Shown here one piece after another: positions 11,294-23,605 of a stretch of 64,000 bases of DNA (position 1 is its first letter; the number at the start of each line of letters is the position of its first letter). Made by a program: the position numbers and the translations under genes. Source of the DNA: Dreissena polymorpha (lineage: Eukaryota > Mollusca > Bivalvia > Myida > Dreissenidae). Where the stretch lies: assembly GCF_020536995.1 (NCBI RefSeq), contig NC_068367.1, positions 61,947,068 to 62,011,067 of the forward strand. Direction: 5' to 3'. Under the pieces are notes generated by a model that was given only the letters and a program-made list of their open reading frames with translations, ran no database searches and was not told where the DNA came from.

Positions 11294-12252
11294 TGGTGGG
11301 TTCCCACTGCCGATCCGATCAACTCGATCATCCCGATCACCAAAATTTCCCGACCAAACCCGACCAAGCTCGACTAAAAAGGATATACACGACTTCTTCT
11401 CGATCTCTTGTCGAAAACACGCGACCCCCACACGACTCATTCACGACGTCTACTCAACCATCTTTCCGATTTCCGCTGGATCATCTCGACCTATACGCGA
11501 GCCCTATACCATCTCAGCTCGACCAAGTGGACCTCAGCTCGATCGCCAACAGATCTTCACACGACCAGATCGTGATGGTCGTACAAAGTCGTTCAAAGTA
11601 GCAAACGGTCGTGTATTGAAACTTTAAGGATCAAAACTTCAAACATTGTTGTTCCCTAATCCATCATGGATTTTTAAAAAATTAGTTTTAGCAGTATCAG
11701 TCGCCTTTTTGCCATTTCTTGGCATCTTTGGATGTTTACTCGTCCGATTCTAAGAAGGTTATGAGAGACAAGCACGACGTTTTGCACGTGAGTTTTGTTT
11801 TAGTGACATGAGCTCGTGTACGGTCGAATAGCAATCTGGAAGTGATCGTATACGGTCGAGTAGCCTTCGGGTAGCAGTCTAGTAAATCTGTACATCAAAT
11901 CGAATAGAGGTCGAGTGGATCGTGTTGCGATCTAAAATAACTCGGGTAGAGGTCAATCGGATCGGGTAGAGATCGTGTAAAAGATGTCAATCCGATCGCC
12001 ACACGATTGCTTCACGATCAACTCGATCTTCTACTCGACTAATACACGACCACTTGCCGAGCGCTTCTCGATCCATTTTCTACTCGACCGCTACTCGATA
12101 TTTTTGACATGTCAAAAAATATCGGGTAGGAAGCCCGACCAATGCCGAACTACCCGACCGCCCCCGATTACTCATGCCGACCGAACCAGACCAGTACCCG
12201 ACCGCTTGGTCGGGCTTTATCGAGTTGATCTGATCGGCAGTGGGAACCCAGC
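11294..12252. mobile_element. 959-bp TTAA-flanked element built of CGAY motifs
   Basis: TTAA lies at 11290-11293 and again at 12253-12256. The ends are inverted: GGGTTCCCACTGCCGATCCG at the left and GGGTTCCCACTGCCGATCAG on the complement of the right, continuing as ATCAACTCGAT. The interior is dense in CGATC, CGACC and TCGAC. Around 11820-11960 the motifs read on the opposite strand (GGTCGAGT), so the interior is itself roughly inverted. ORFs of up to 122 codons are by-products of the motif and show no domain. TTAA targeting is typical of piggyBac-like elements; the source transposase is not here. Confidence 0.85.
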
Positions 12253-12509
12253 TTAATCGATTTTATTGACTGTACGGATGGCTGTGCATTATGGACCGGT
12301 GAAAAGGACGGTGTTAAAGTACCTATTTTAAGTCATTTTGAGTCGATTGGAAAAGCTCTTACATATTTTAGCAGCTTGAAATTTTGCTTGTAGAGAGGAT
12401 TGCGCTCGCTGTTTCTTTTCATTAATATCTACACCGTTTCGTTACCACTACTTCGTTTTATTTTGATGACATTGCGTTTTCCGAATTATACCATGAGATC
12501 TTAAAAAAT

Positions 12510-12724
12510 GGGTTTCTACGGTGGCATAGAGGTGGCATTCAGTCCTCTTTTTAAATATTGCACTCCTCCTTTTTCTATCTCGTTCCTATGACATACTTGG
12601 AGGAACTAGATAGCTATGTCGTGGGAACGACTTACTAAGTCGAGGGAACGAGATAGAAAAAATAGGAGTGCAATTAAAAAAAGAGAGAAGTGAATGTCAC
12701 CTTTATGCCACCGTAGGTTTCTTA
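12510..12724. mobile_element. Palindromic MITE, CTACGGTGGCATAGAGGT ends
   Basis: Inverted ends CTACGGTGGCATAGAGGT and, on the complement, CTACGGTGGCATAAAGGT. Internal arms carry TCTATCTCGTTCCTATGAC and GAACGAGATAGA around a central GTGGGAACGACTTACTAAGT. No coding capacity. Confidence 0.85.
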
Positions 12725-13076
12725 GTAGAAAGTCATAATTTTTTCACCATTTTGTCTAGAACAACGTTTCCGTAAAGTGTATATTTCTTGATACATGTTT
12801 AGCTCACCTTAGCACGGAGTTTTGTGATAACCTTATGTCCATATACCATCCGTGTCCGAGCTGCGAAATCAGTTTTAGCGTTTTGCCACTTGAGAAGCCA
12901 AACTGTTTGCTGAATATCGTCGAAACTTGGTCTTAATGTTCAATAACGGAACGAGTATATAAATTATGTTTGTTTGTGTTTGTTTTATTGTTCTTGCCTT
13001 CTGTTACATATCGTAAAGTGGGATGCATTTGCAATTTAGAAAAGCGGACAAAACCTCGTCAATAAATAGTGGATAT

Positions 13077-13221
13077 TTGTTCATGTTAGTGTAAGATCGT
13101 TTGTTATTTCACAAGTGATCATAGAAAATATATTTTCACGAGTGGCGCAGCCACGAGTTAAAATATTATTTTTCTACGATCACGAGTGAAATAACAAACG
13201 ATCTTACACTGACATGAACAC
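13077..13221. mobile_element. 145-bp snap-back MITE
   Basis: TTGTTCATGTTAGTGTAAGA at the left is matched by its complement at the right (TCTTACACTGACATGAACA), followed on each side by TCGTTTGTTATTTCAC and its complement. The middle is TTTTCACGAGTGGCGCAGCC. The whole unit could fold into one hairpin. Confidence 0.85.
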
Positions 13222-14299
13222 ATGCTCTGTTTCTTTCATGCCCCTTTTTCAAGAAAATAATTAACAGCTGTTTCCCTTTCGCTGAAAAGTTACCCTTTCT
13301 CGGAGTTTCTCCCTTGGCGTGCCTCAATACATTTCAAAACACAAAATGACGTCATTAGTGTGACGAAATGACGTCAATATACCAGCGAAATTCTTCAGTT
13401 AAAGTCTTGTACAATGTGAATAAACGGTAAAAAAAAAACATAAAATAAAAATAAAATTTGTTGGATTCGGTGGAATGTCGATTTTAGTTCACTCTTGATC
13501 ATAGAAAAAATATATATATACAATTATTTATGATAATCTAAAAATAGAAAAAGGAGTTCCGTAAATGTGTTCTTTTCATCGGTGAAAATAACAATTTGTT
13601 CTTTTCACTGCTGTTATTTCACTGCAGAAATGTCATATTTTATCATTAGGTATAAAAGAAATACAAATAGCCGACAAGAAAATCCGCATAATATCAATGG
13701 CGCATGTTTTAACAGACGTAACTATATGGCATTATGATAAATCGACGCGCCAAAAAATGATGCAACGGTTGCGCGCAATTAATACAGACTTCGCCTGTTG
13801 ATGAACACTTAAACTAAGGAAATAATGTATACATTTCACATAAACAGTCGTTTTCCAGTAGAGATTTTTTCCGGTTTTATGCAAAAAGCGAAATGACACG
13901 TTTTGGGAACTATTGATCTGAGCATCTTGTTAAACTATTACATTCTCGTATCACTCTAGAATTGAAAATTTTCAGAAAACAACAAATAAGCTCTTTTTAT
14001 AATGGACGCCATTGCCTTAACTTTATTCCTTATTCTAAACATGTTGGCATACCGACGGGCTAATATTCTTAAAGTCTTAAATTTAAGCGTAATTTAGAGA
14101 AAAGAATGTACTTAAGGGAAATTTCTGGTGAAATATTCTTTTAGAAATCTTGTTTTCTTTTTACAACAGAATACAAGTATAATAATATAATTTTTAAATG
14201 ATATGTTTATTTGAAAATTATATAACACCTCTTTGCAAGAGACTTTAGAAGTTAAATAAACTCGATGAGTATATTTTGGTTTTCTCGGACATGCTTTTA
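13222..14299. other. Non-coding stretch
   Basis: AT-rich, with no coding or RNA gene signal seen. TGACGTCA-like sites occur at about 13345-13375 (ATGACGTCATTAG, ATGACGTCAATA); with nothing transcribed nearby their meaning is unknown. Confidence 0.4.
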
Positions 14300-14520
14300 A
14301 AACCGGATCCCAGGACTAAAAACCAAGGGTTGCGGGTTCGATTCCAACCGAGCCATTAAACTTGATCGTTGAATTCATCATATGATCTGTATGGCCTTTC
14401 CCTCGTTCCTCTGATTCTAGTATGGCAGTTAAAAAGTTACTTGCAAAAGTATGTGCACTAACTACTCTTAACCAGTTTACCGTGACGAAGCTTGGGCATG
14501 TCAACGGACCTTTGCGATAT
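14300..14520 (+). mobile_element. tRNA-derived SINE fragment
   Basis: A tRNA-like 3' half with B box GGGTTCGATTCC and a stem end CCGAGCCA near 14330-14355 is followed by an unrelated body ending near GGACCTTTGCG. The A-box half is decayed. Inferred to be a SINE remnant. Confidence 0.5.
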
Positions 14521-14954
14521 ACCTAAATACTATTGAACCCAGATAAAATTTTATATTCAAAAATATGCGCCACATCGTTTAATTAACGAGCTCACATATA
14601 TTTTAAAGATTCGAACAATTTAAATGTACCCACATGTGTATTCGGTACTTCCGAGGTGTCAATATTGTTAGTATTTCATGTCCTTTCCGCATAAACAACG
14701 AGCTATATTTCGTTAAAATGTAATACTTTTATTTTAAAGTTGTGATTAATTGCAATTTAAATCTTACTTTCTAAGTTGTGTAGCGAATCTTTCAAATTAC
14801 TAGCTTTTATTACAGTCTTGCGGGTTATAGAACGTGTCTGTTTAATAATACCATCGTTTTTTTCTGTACATATATGACGTCAACGAACCAATATCTGTTA
14901 ACATGAAGTGGTCCATATCAAGACCAATATTTCTTCGACAGAACGTATATGGGC

Positions 14955-15187
14955 CGTGCTCTGTGAAAAGGGGGTTGAATGAATGTACGTAAAGTATATT
15001 CCCCACAGGCTAATCAGGGACGATACTTTCCGCCTAAATTGGATTTTTTTCTAAGAAGAGACTTTCTTTAAACAGAAAATATCAAAAAAAGGAAAAATGG
15101 CGTCCCTGAGAAGCCTATGTGGACTGCACAGGCTAATCTGGGACGATACTTTACGCACATATATTAAACCCCCTTTCCACAGAGAGT
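14955..15187. mobile_element. GATTAGCCTGTGC MITE copy
   Basis: Arms read CCACAGGCTAATCAGGGACG and CACAGGCTAATCTGGGACGA; the ends read CTCTGTGAAAAGGGG and its complement CCCCTTTCCACAGAG. It differs from the copy at 6387 in its outer ends, so it may be a subfamily. Confidence 0.8.
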
Positions 15188-15264
15188 GGCTTATATATAT
15201 TATCTAATTTTATATCAACAATGCTCCCTTATTAGTCCAGCTGTTGTGCCCGAGATATACATAT

Positions 15265-15590
15265 TTTTTCTTGAGATTAATCAATTAAACTTGTACACGA
15301 GTGCATTGGCAAACATTTCATGTCACATTTTTTAATCCGTTTCGAAATGAACGAGTGTGTATATTCGTAATGCTAATAAATACCTCTACGTCATTTCTTG
15401 AATGGTTTTGCAATACATTCTGGAGATAAATCAATACAACTTGTAAACGAATGAATCGGCATTTGTTGTCACAATTTAAAAGAGAATCCGTTTCAAAATG
15501 AACTATTGTGTACGTTCTTAAACTTCTTAATGCCAATATCTACCTCTACGTCATTTCTTGATGGTTTTGAAATACATTGTGTGCATGTAT
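15265..15590. repeat. Imperfect tandem repeat, about 160 bp
   Basis: TACCTCTACGTCATTTCTTG recurs near 15381 and 15541. AATCAATTAAACTTGTACACGA and AATCAATACAACTTGTAAACGA recur near 15278 and 15429. This gives about two diverged units. The ORF across it is not credible as a gene. Confidence 0.7.
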
Positions 15591-16967
15591 TTTAACGTTC
15601 TTCTAAGAAGTACATCTAAACCGGATGATTATTGTTTAAATATAACATCACATTGTATTATTCTACACTAAATGTTTCATTCTAAAATAATGATAAACTC
15701 ATTTAACATGCATTTATTAATCAGTTAAACATATACAACCTTTCTTTGAATACAACAATTTATGTATCAAATAATATTGACACTTATAATACAAAGTCAT
15801 GGCGGTAAAAATTGAAAAATTAAATAGTCCTCACCTTTTTGAAATCTTGTTTGTTTTTCGTCTAAACGTGTTCGTGTTCACTATCAATTACCTTTCTGTT
15901 ATGTTCAAATATTATAACACCCACGGAGTACAAGCATTAGATGTAAACACCATATATTTATATTTAATTCCGTGTAAAAAAAGATCCAAGTGAAACATCA
16001 TTTATTATACATGGCAATATACATTTATAGGTATCAATAGTTCGTTTTTATCCACAGTTCAATATATGCCATTCACCAATTAATCCGTTGATTTATAATC
16101 CACTGGTTTATTGGCAAAACCGTACACAGCTAATTCCCACATTAAGTATGCATTTACCCTTTTCACTACTCCATGAAATGAAAGAAACGATTTTGCATTG
16201 CTTAATGTATTCAACGATAAGCGCGACTTCATGGAGATATTCACTGAAATTGTTCACCTTTTCAAGGACAGTCAATACGATACACTAGTTTATGACGTCC
16301 ATGGCAAGTATGCCTTAGAAAAAATAGTCAATATTTCTATATTTGCTTGCCAGCGAGAAATAATTAATAGAGGGCGGAATTCTGCGATCTTCTGAAGTTT
16401 CCCGATATTCAATATATTCGCGTCAGGCTTCCGCGCATTTCGCAATCATTAAAGGTACTCTTTCAAAGTGGTGCGAATCGACCTGTCTTCGTTTTCTTCC
16501 AAACATATATATCAAAACTAAATCGCGAACATAGTTTAATATTATAACCGTAAACATTACTTCTGATAGAAGTCGTTTGTTGGAAATAACGCGTCAAGAA
16601 CAAGAAATTACCGGTTGGTAAACTTAAAATGACTACCAGCATGTACTCATATATGCATTCTAACGATTACGAGTGATCGTTTACAACATATTTTCTACGG
16701 AAATTTCTCTCGGCGCTATCGACAAAATGTGTTGTGTATTTTTTTCTTACATATAACTTTGCTACTATGGAGGGCAATTCAGTTTTCCTTAATAGGCTTA
16801 TTAGAAAGATAAAACTGTATTGACTGGTGCGAATAACGAATGGTCGACCTGTGGTGGGGCGGTAAGTCCTCATCTAAATAACCATATTGACAAACTTTAA
16901 CAGATTCGTCTTTAAAACTATTGACCTGATTATATAAAGACTAATGTCAAAGAAATGTGTCTCAGCC
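15591..16967. other. Non-coding stretch
   Basis: Several ORFs of 60-70 codons occur on both strands, but none has a domain, signal peptide or convincing splice borders. No repeat ends were recognised. Confidence 0.4.
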
Positions 16968-17935
16968 CTAGGTCCGTGTTCGCACGGGTCCGTGTCTGTA
17001 TAGGCCCGTGTCTGTATAGGTCCATGTCTGTATAGGCCCGTGTTCGTACAGGTCCGTGTCTGTATAGGCCCGTGTTCGTACAGGTCCGTGTCTGTATAGG
17101 CCCGTGTTTGTAAAGGTCCGTGTCTGTATTGGTCCGTGTCTGTAAAGGTCCGTGTCTGTATAGGCCCGTGGTTGTAAAGGTCCGTGTCTGTATAGGTCCG
17201 TGTTCGTACAGGTCCGTGTCTGTAAAGGTCCGTGTCTGTATAGGTCCGTGTTTGTAAAGGTCCGTGCCTGTATATGTCCGGGTCTGTATGGGTCCGTGTT
17301 TGTATGGGTCCGTGTTTTTAAAGGTCCGTGTTTGTACAGGTCCGTTTTGTCTCGGTCCGTGTTTGTCTCAGTCCGTGTTTGTATAGATCCGTGTTTGTAT
17401 AGGTCCGTGTTTGTACAGGTCCGTGTTTGTCCGTGTATGTCTCGGTCCGTGTTTGTATATGTCCGTGTTTGTATAGGTCCGTGTCTGTATAGGTCCGTGT
17501 CTGTATAGGTCCGTGTCTGTATATGTCCGTGCTTGTATGGGTCCATGTTTGTAAAGGTCCGTGTTTGTATAGGTCTGTGTTTGTATAGGTCCGTGTTTGT
17601 ATGGGTCCGTGTTTGTAAAGGTCCCGTGTTTGTATAGGTCCGTGTTTGTATTGGTCCGTGTTTGCATGGGTGCGTGTTTGTATAGGTCCGTGTTTGAAAA
17701 GGTCCGTGTTTGTATAGGTCCGTGTTTGTGTAGGTACGTGCTTGTAAAGGTCCGTGTTTGCATAGGTCCGTGCTTGCATAGGTCCGTGTTTGTAAAAGTC
17801 CGTGTTTGAAAAGGTCTGTGTTTGCATAGGTCCGTGTTTGTGTAGGTCCGTGCTTGTATAGGTCCGTGTTTGTATAGGTCCGTGTTTGTATGGGTCCGTG
17901 TTTGTTAGGTCCGTGTTTGTATATGTAGGTGTTCT
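16968..17935. repeat. 16-bp minisatellite, about 60 units
   Basis: The unit is TAGGTCCGTGTTTGTA with common variants GTCTGTA and AAGGTCC or TGGGTCC. Because 16 is not a multiple of 3, all frames cycle through the same words and long ORFs appear on both strands by chance (for example HGPIQTRTYTNTD). Units of the CTGTA type dominate up to about 17280 and TTTGTA types beyond, with a small CTGTA island near 17480-17525. Confidence 0.95.
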
Positions 17936-18341
17936 AAGGTGACTCTTTACAGATGAGCGGCTGATGTCAATCTTTTATACTGGTGTTTCATACTGCACTG
18001 TGTTTTGCTCTTACCTTAAGAAAATTTCTCTGAACAAATTGATAAAATAATCACATTAATACATATAATTAATACGTAGATGACAGACACCAGTCCTTAT
18101 GTTATGTAAGAAAACACGTTTGTATTATGCTTGAAGCATGATACCGAACAGAATGCTTACATTAATTCGTTCAGTGCTTTACCAAACTGGTGAAATAAGA
18201 ATGGCAATCGATCGGTCTGCATGGTAACCGTATAATGCCTGCACACATTGGACGTGAATTTCTTACTTAGTTGAAACAAACCGTGTAGCTATTTGAAAGC
18301 TACGGAATACCGTTAGGTCCATCGTGGTTTCACATTAAAAT

Positions 18342-18678
18342 CCAGAGGGCGACAATCCGATAGAGCGATAGTACGATGGCGACAATGCGATAGTACGATG
18401 GCGACAATGCGATAGTAAGATGGCGACAATGCGATAGTACGATGGCGACAATGCGACAGCGCGATAGTACGCTTGCGACAATGCGACAGCTCGATAGTAC
18501 GATGGCGACAGTGCGACAAAACGCTGGCGAAAGTGCGATGGTAAGATGACGACAATACGATAATGCAAAAGTTCGATAATACGATGACGACAGTGCGACA
18601 ATACCATGGCGACAGTGCGAAAGTACGATGGCGACAATGCGATAGTGCGATAGTGCGATAATACAATGACGACATTCC
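18342..18678. repeat. 22-bp minisatellite
   Basis: The unit is GCGACAATGCGATAGTACGA plus TG, clean at 18370-18450 and increasingly scrambled to the right, where 6-8 bp subunits (GCGATA, GCGACA) are shuffled. ORFs of 100-120 codons through it are repeat artefacts. Confidence 0.9.
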
Positions 18679-18807
18679 ATAGAAAGCACTGTTTTGCTTT
18701 AAACTAAATAAGAGGTACGCTTATTTATCTTTCGTTTTCGTGTCAAGGTTTAAAGCCATATACGGTGGATCAAGCAATCCGTACTTTACAGAAATCGATA
18801 TAAACAT

Positions 18808-19061
<254 letters not shown>

Positions 19062-19431
19062 GCAAGGTCACATTTTTTTGGTTCAGTGCAGATGACTATT
19101 GTGTATCAGTAATTGTTTGGAGAACAGCTGTCATCAATTAACGAGTTGATAATTGGCATACGGGTGGTTGTAATGAGAAAAACAATTGAGACAAACATAC
19201 TTAAGTTATCTTCGAATTGCAAATCATTTCATTGGTATATCTTTATATTTGTCCATTATTATCGAATACAAATTATGTTTCTCAAATATTAACCAATTAC
19301 GTTTGTTTGAATTAAGTATCAATTTATATTGGGTGGCGAGTGTTCATTTCAAACTATCTATATGTTCTAAATACACGTACTGTTTTGATTTAAAATACCG
19401 GTAAGTTAAAGCCATTCACAGACTCCTCAGA

Positions 19432-19785
19432 GGAGGTAATAACGTGACAAACAAGATGGCGACGTCCGTACCAAGAAAGTTTTTTCGCCATTTTATACAT
19501 TTTTTTTTCAAATTAAAATGCCGCTCACTTTCAAGCTATATCGACAAGAAAGTGATTGGCGTTTATATAGTATTAATATTCGCTCTATATCTAGGATTTA
19601 CTTGCTGCGAAATTTCTAAGCGGGTCACAAAATTACAGCACAAGCTGCTAAAATTCGCTTAGAGTAAAGTCGAGATAAAAAGCGAATATTAACACAAAAT
19701 AAATGCTAATTACTTTCTTGCTGATTTAACCGGAAAGTGAGCGGCATTTAAGCAATTATTACAAGGCCTTTTGATTGCGGATTTT
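19432..19785. mobile_element. Relative of the 2583 MITE
   Basis: Shares CAAGATGGCGACG, AATGCCGCTCACTTTC, AAGCTATATC and AGTAAAGTCGA with 2583-2949, and has complementary arms (GAAAGTGAGCGGCATTT). The outer ends are decayed. A 72-codon ORF inside has no coding merit. Confidence 0.75.
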
Positions 19786-20576
19786 ACCATTACGAAACTG
19801 TCACTCGAAACGGACGTTAAATCAGAACAGGGCATCGTGTTTGGTGTTCAAACAGATTTGAACAGTTGATAGATATCCTCAAGTTTGCCATGGTTATCGG
19901 CCTTTCCAAGCCCTTGCTATTCGGAATATTCGTCATTTGCTCGTACATTTTCGTCACAAGCAAAGGACTCGCTCATCGCTCGCATCTTTTTCCACACGTC
20001 GGAAAGATTTTACTTTCACTTTAGCAAAATTGTTAAAGTAGTTCGGGAGCATTTTGATTAGAAGAATTACTGTTACGTAGGTCAGACGTATTAAAAAGCA
20101 GTCAATGCCAAGTTTAACATAGAAACTTGTATGCCGGACTACTTTCATGTCAATAATTCTTAAGAACTAGTCCGGAACCACTTCGCAGTGTTTAACCGGC
20201 GGGTTATACTTGAATATAGTTCATTATAAAAGAAATAATATAATTAGCATGCACTGGGCTATAACAATTTGGGCATGATACCGTTTTTCAAGTCTGTAAA
20301 TTTATTATTGAATTTCATAAAGCATTTTTTTAAATATCTTACCATTACAGGGTGCAGGATCACGTGATTTTGTTGGGTACCCAATTTAACGTTGATGGAT
20401 GTAAACACGCCGGTAATTGCTGCTTTTTTCCAAATAATTTTTTATAACAAGTTTTCTCAAGAATTTCAACTAGTGCATAAAATACAGATTTTTATGCTGC
20501 CTGTGGCAATGTGACACACATCAGAATTACTTTATTTAATAAGCCTGTGTTCTAGCTAAAAAAAGTATATGTATAC

Positions 20577-20663
20577 CGCATGAGTATACTTCACGTGATA
20601 TTTTGTCACCGATTTCAGACGTATTACATGATTCATTCTTATACCTTAAGTTATCGGCACAAA
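20577..20663 (-). CDS. Kazal half-domain exon, copy 1
   Basis: An 87-bp exon candidate with acceptor TTTTTTCTTGCAG and donor GTATAC; phase 1 at both ends. It encodes VCADNLRYKNESC then NTSEIGDKISREVYSC, which fits the second half of a Kazal domain (C-x10-C with the central Tyr-x-Asn). No upstream exon in the right phase was found, so it may be an alternative or orphan exon. The copy at 43929-44015 keeps the same frame and both splice sites; a third copy near 10.1 kb is disrupted. Confidence 0.5.
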
Positions 20664-21276
20664 CTGCAAGAAAAAACTGTCTTGTATGCACTAAACAGTG
20701 TTGCAAATGTATTTCAATAACTTTACACATTTGCTTAAATAAAGTTCTTAACGATGTGTTTACATTCTGTCCAGCCCTTGTGTAAATCCCTGAAAACCCC
20801 GTTGATTCTGCACCCTGAGTACTATTAACCATTTGGAGAGAGTACTATTAACCATTTTGAGACAATGTGTGGCGCACAAGTCCTGTAACCCTTGGGAAAT
20901 GTTGGCAATAGTTTAAAGGTCACACATAAGGTAAGAGTTCACACATGTGTCTGTTGCAAAAACAGGCATCTAGTTTCCCAATGTAGAAGTTTTCGCGATT
21001 AAAAGTTTTTCCCAAAATGTTGAATTTTAGGACGCAAACATTCAAAGATTTCCTGTGTGGCGTTTTTATCAAAATGGTGGAACAAGCTCTAGCATGTGTT
21101 TCCAATTTACGAATCTTTTGAAGGTATAAACGTCTTTCAAACTACGCATGTTTATTATAAAAGTGTATTCAAAAACTAACCATTCTGCTTAAAACGTGTA
21201 CCGAAACAGAGGCAGTAACACGAGGTATATGTTTAATGGATCTGTGTTGGTGTGTACAAAAAACACGTTTATGTCC

Positions 21277-21584
21277 TCAACACACGACGCCATGAAGGGC
21301 GAAGTCATCGCATCTTGCTTTGTCAAACACGCACCTGCAAAATCACGTGACATATGACGTGATGTGTACGCGTATATAAAAATGAAAAATATAAGCGATT
21401 GATTAACGGGCACCAACAAAAACTCGAGTCAGATATGTAAAACGTATAAGACATTAAACATTAAGTGAACATTGAAAGCTTAAGAAAAGAACCTACTGTT
21501 AAACGAACAGGCAATGACAGATTGGCGCCTTTCTACTAATAATAGTTACACTACTAATATTAATAATAAGTTATAAAAATGATG

Positions 21585-21659
<75 letters not shown>

Positions 21660-22272
21660 GTAATAAAAAAAAAATAAAAAAAAAATAATAATAATGAATT
21701 GTTTACTGAAAAAAGGTGATATAACAAATATTGCATTGAACAAGTGGTCAATTAGGAATTCCAAATAGCAATAAATATGTTGATATGATTTTTTTTCGAT
21801 CCACAAGCAACTAAGATGTGTTTTTGACTTACTCGTTAGAGTATTTTATTCTGTTAGTGCCGCAAACAGGAGTACCTTCGTCTGGGCATTCGATGATGTG
21901 TTTATACTCGCAAAACGATATAAACACGGGGTCCATTGTTGTTGTTGTCGGAAGGGGTTTTGTGATGGTTTGCGTCACAAAAGTTGACTTGGTTGATGTC
22001 GTCGTGACGATGGTTGTGGTCTTAGGCGTTAATGTCGTTGCTTTAGTGGTCGAAGTAGATGTGGAAGGCTTAGTGGTTGTAGACGTTGTCATCAAGTGTG
22101 TGGTTGTTTGTGACGTCATATGAGTGGTTGACTTCGTTGTGAGATGTGTCGGATCGACGATTAACGGCGTCATCTCTGTGGCATTGATTTGCGGATCTAA
22201 AGTAGAAGCCATATTGCACAAAATAATTGCTTGAGATGGTCGATGTTGTACAATTAGAAGAACGCATGTAAA
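21277..22272 (-). CDS. Secreted Thr-rich protein with C-terminal Kazal domain, copy 1 (partial)
   Basis: Exon A is 22272-21833 (acceptor CTTATAG, donor GTAAGT, phase 0 in, phase 2 out). Exon B is 21334-21277 (acceptor TTTTGCAG), with the stop right after the last Cys. The first residues FTCVLLIV look like the end of a signal peptide whose start is on an unseen upstream exon. About 75 Thr/Ser-rich residues follow, a likely O-glycosylated stalk. A Kazal domain then crosses the splice: six Cys with spacing C-x7-C-x7-C-x10-C-x6-C-x9-C and the usual Tyr-x-Asn (KYSNEC). Kazal domains usually inhibit serine proteases; residue P1, second after Cys 2, is Asp here, which is not typical of trypsin inhibitors. 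ATTAAA lies about 40 bases downstream. The duplicate is at 44635-45646. The missing 5' exon is the main gap. Confidence 0.7.
21578..21690. repeat. (TAA)n microsatellite in Kazal intron
   Basis: About 80 bp of ATA/TAA triplets followed by A-rich sequence. The other duplicate has a matching tract at 44940-45066. The poly-Tyr and poly-Ile ORFs here are artefacts. Confidence 0.95.
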
Positions 22273-22287
22273 CTATAAGTTATTTAA

Positions 22288-22510
22288 ATCAAAGTACTGA
22301 CAGTACTGGTGTGATGATGCTTTTGAAGAGGATGGATATAAAAGCATCATTTTAAGTTTATCTACATCACGAAAAAAAAATGGGTACGAAAAAAAAATTG
22401 TGAACAAAAAAAATTGGGTACGACAAAAATTGGGTACGAAAAATTTTGGGTACGAAAAAAAACTTTGGAGGTACGGGGAAGTAGTGCCCGTGGGGAACTT
22501 GACCCATTCA
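22288..22510. repeat. GGGTACGAAAAA repeat element, copy 1
   Basis: Begins CAAAGTACTGACAGTACTGG and GATGGATATAAAAGCATCA, then several TTGGGTACGAAAAA-type units, ending GTGGGGAACTTGACCCA. A longer copy is at 39899-40262. It abuts the right end of duplication copy 1. Confidence 0.8.
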
Positions 22511-23486
22511 GCGAAACTGGGAGGCGGGTTTCATTCTTGATCAAATATTACAAGAAATATCTTTAACAGGATGTTCGACGTGTATTTTCTTAAAAAAAAA
22601 ACGTTCTGTTACAGTTAAACGTTTGTGGGTTATTACATTACGTTACGTGGCAGATATATTCAAAACTTGACATGCTCTTTAATAACATCATGCTCTTAAA
22701 TTGCACATGTATATCATACAAAACTTTATATTTCGTTGTTTCCTTTCCTAAGTTAATGATGTTATGTGTACGGACGTGATTTCACATGCCAATGTGCATG
22801 AACATATAATTATTTTCTTTTGATTTTTGTTTTTTCTCTAATTCAATAAGCTTAGGCATGTTTGTTCGTTAAGTACGGCAATAATTTTATGATGATTCCC
22901 GAAGGTAGGTATGAGCACATAGTCGAATACGACTTGAATACGTGAGTTCGCCCATGAACACATGGTAAGGTTAACTAAATCTCCGCGATATGACCTAATA
23001 TGTGTTTAAAACAGCAAACAATATCCAACAAACGAATGAATTATCAAACATAGTGTGTGCACAGATGTGGCTCTGTAATTTCTGTTTAAAAAGTTTATCA
23101 AATATGCAAATGAGAGAGCACGCATAAAAGCGAGTTTCATAGATGTCGTACGGCTCTTATGCTGTTTATATACCATACTCGCTATAACGTTTACAAATGG
23201 CAGGTTCAAAATAATTCGTTTTCTTTACAATCATAATCGCGATAAAACGTTAATTATACACGTTTTGTTTCGCAATTTATTTACAGAATCACGACAAATG
23301 TCAAATACAATACAGAAAATGCACAGTTGTTTAATTGATCTATAAACATATAATGGATTGAATATAACTGATTTAAAATTAACGTTTTCAAACTATTATT
23401 AAATCTTTTTCCCAGAATATGCTGTCCTATTTGTAGCTGAGCTCCCTGTACCTTTATCAATGCTAATCAGCGAGGTATGCCGATTA
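22511..23486. other. Non-coding stretch
   Basis: No exon or repeat ends recognised. The missing first exon of Kazal copy 1 would be expected in this direction, but I could not find an ATG plus signal peptide start with a phase-0 donor. Confidence 0.4.
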
Positions 23487-23605
23487 GAAAAATCGAGCTA
23501 TCTCAATCGGACTGGCTCGGTCTTTTACATAGGTCGCCATTGTGAAGAATTTGTTCATGGTATTATAACTTCGACGAGCTGCTTCGCAGCATCGTAAAAA
23601 ATGAC
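23487..23605. repeat. Dispersed repeat, copy at 23.5 kb
   Basis: AAAAATCGAG, then ATCTCAATCGGACTGGCTCG and CATAGGTCGCCATTGTGA, are shared almost exactly with 43327-43437. The copy at 43.3 kb directly abuts the left end of duplication copy 2. Confidence 0.8.

Larger units (their letters stand above)
20098..22287. repeat. 2.2-kb segmental duplication, copy 1
   Basis: It matches 43438-45661 throughout by eye, from GTCAATGCCAAGTTTAACAT to AACTATAAGTTATTTAAA, with scattered substitutions and small indels. It holds the Kazal gene (21277-22272), an extra Kazal half-exon (20577-20663) and a (TAA)n tract in the intron. The right border meets the GGGTACGAAAAA repeat at 22288. Confidence 0.9.

Noticed and set aside
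11259-11627. Arg/Asp-rich ORFs
   Set aside because: Made of the CGATC/CGACC words of the TTAA element at 11294; no coding evidence.
16968-17827. Long minus-strand ORFs (up to 192 codons) with HGPIQTRTYTNTD-type repeats
   Set aside because: They come from the 16-bp minisatellite, which keeps several frames open on both strands; no start context, signal peptide or domain.
21546-21806. Poly-Tyr/poly-Ile ORFs here and at 44839-45180
   Set aside because: Product of (TAA)n in the intron of the Kazal genes.
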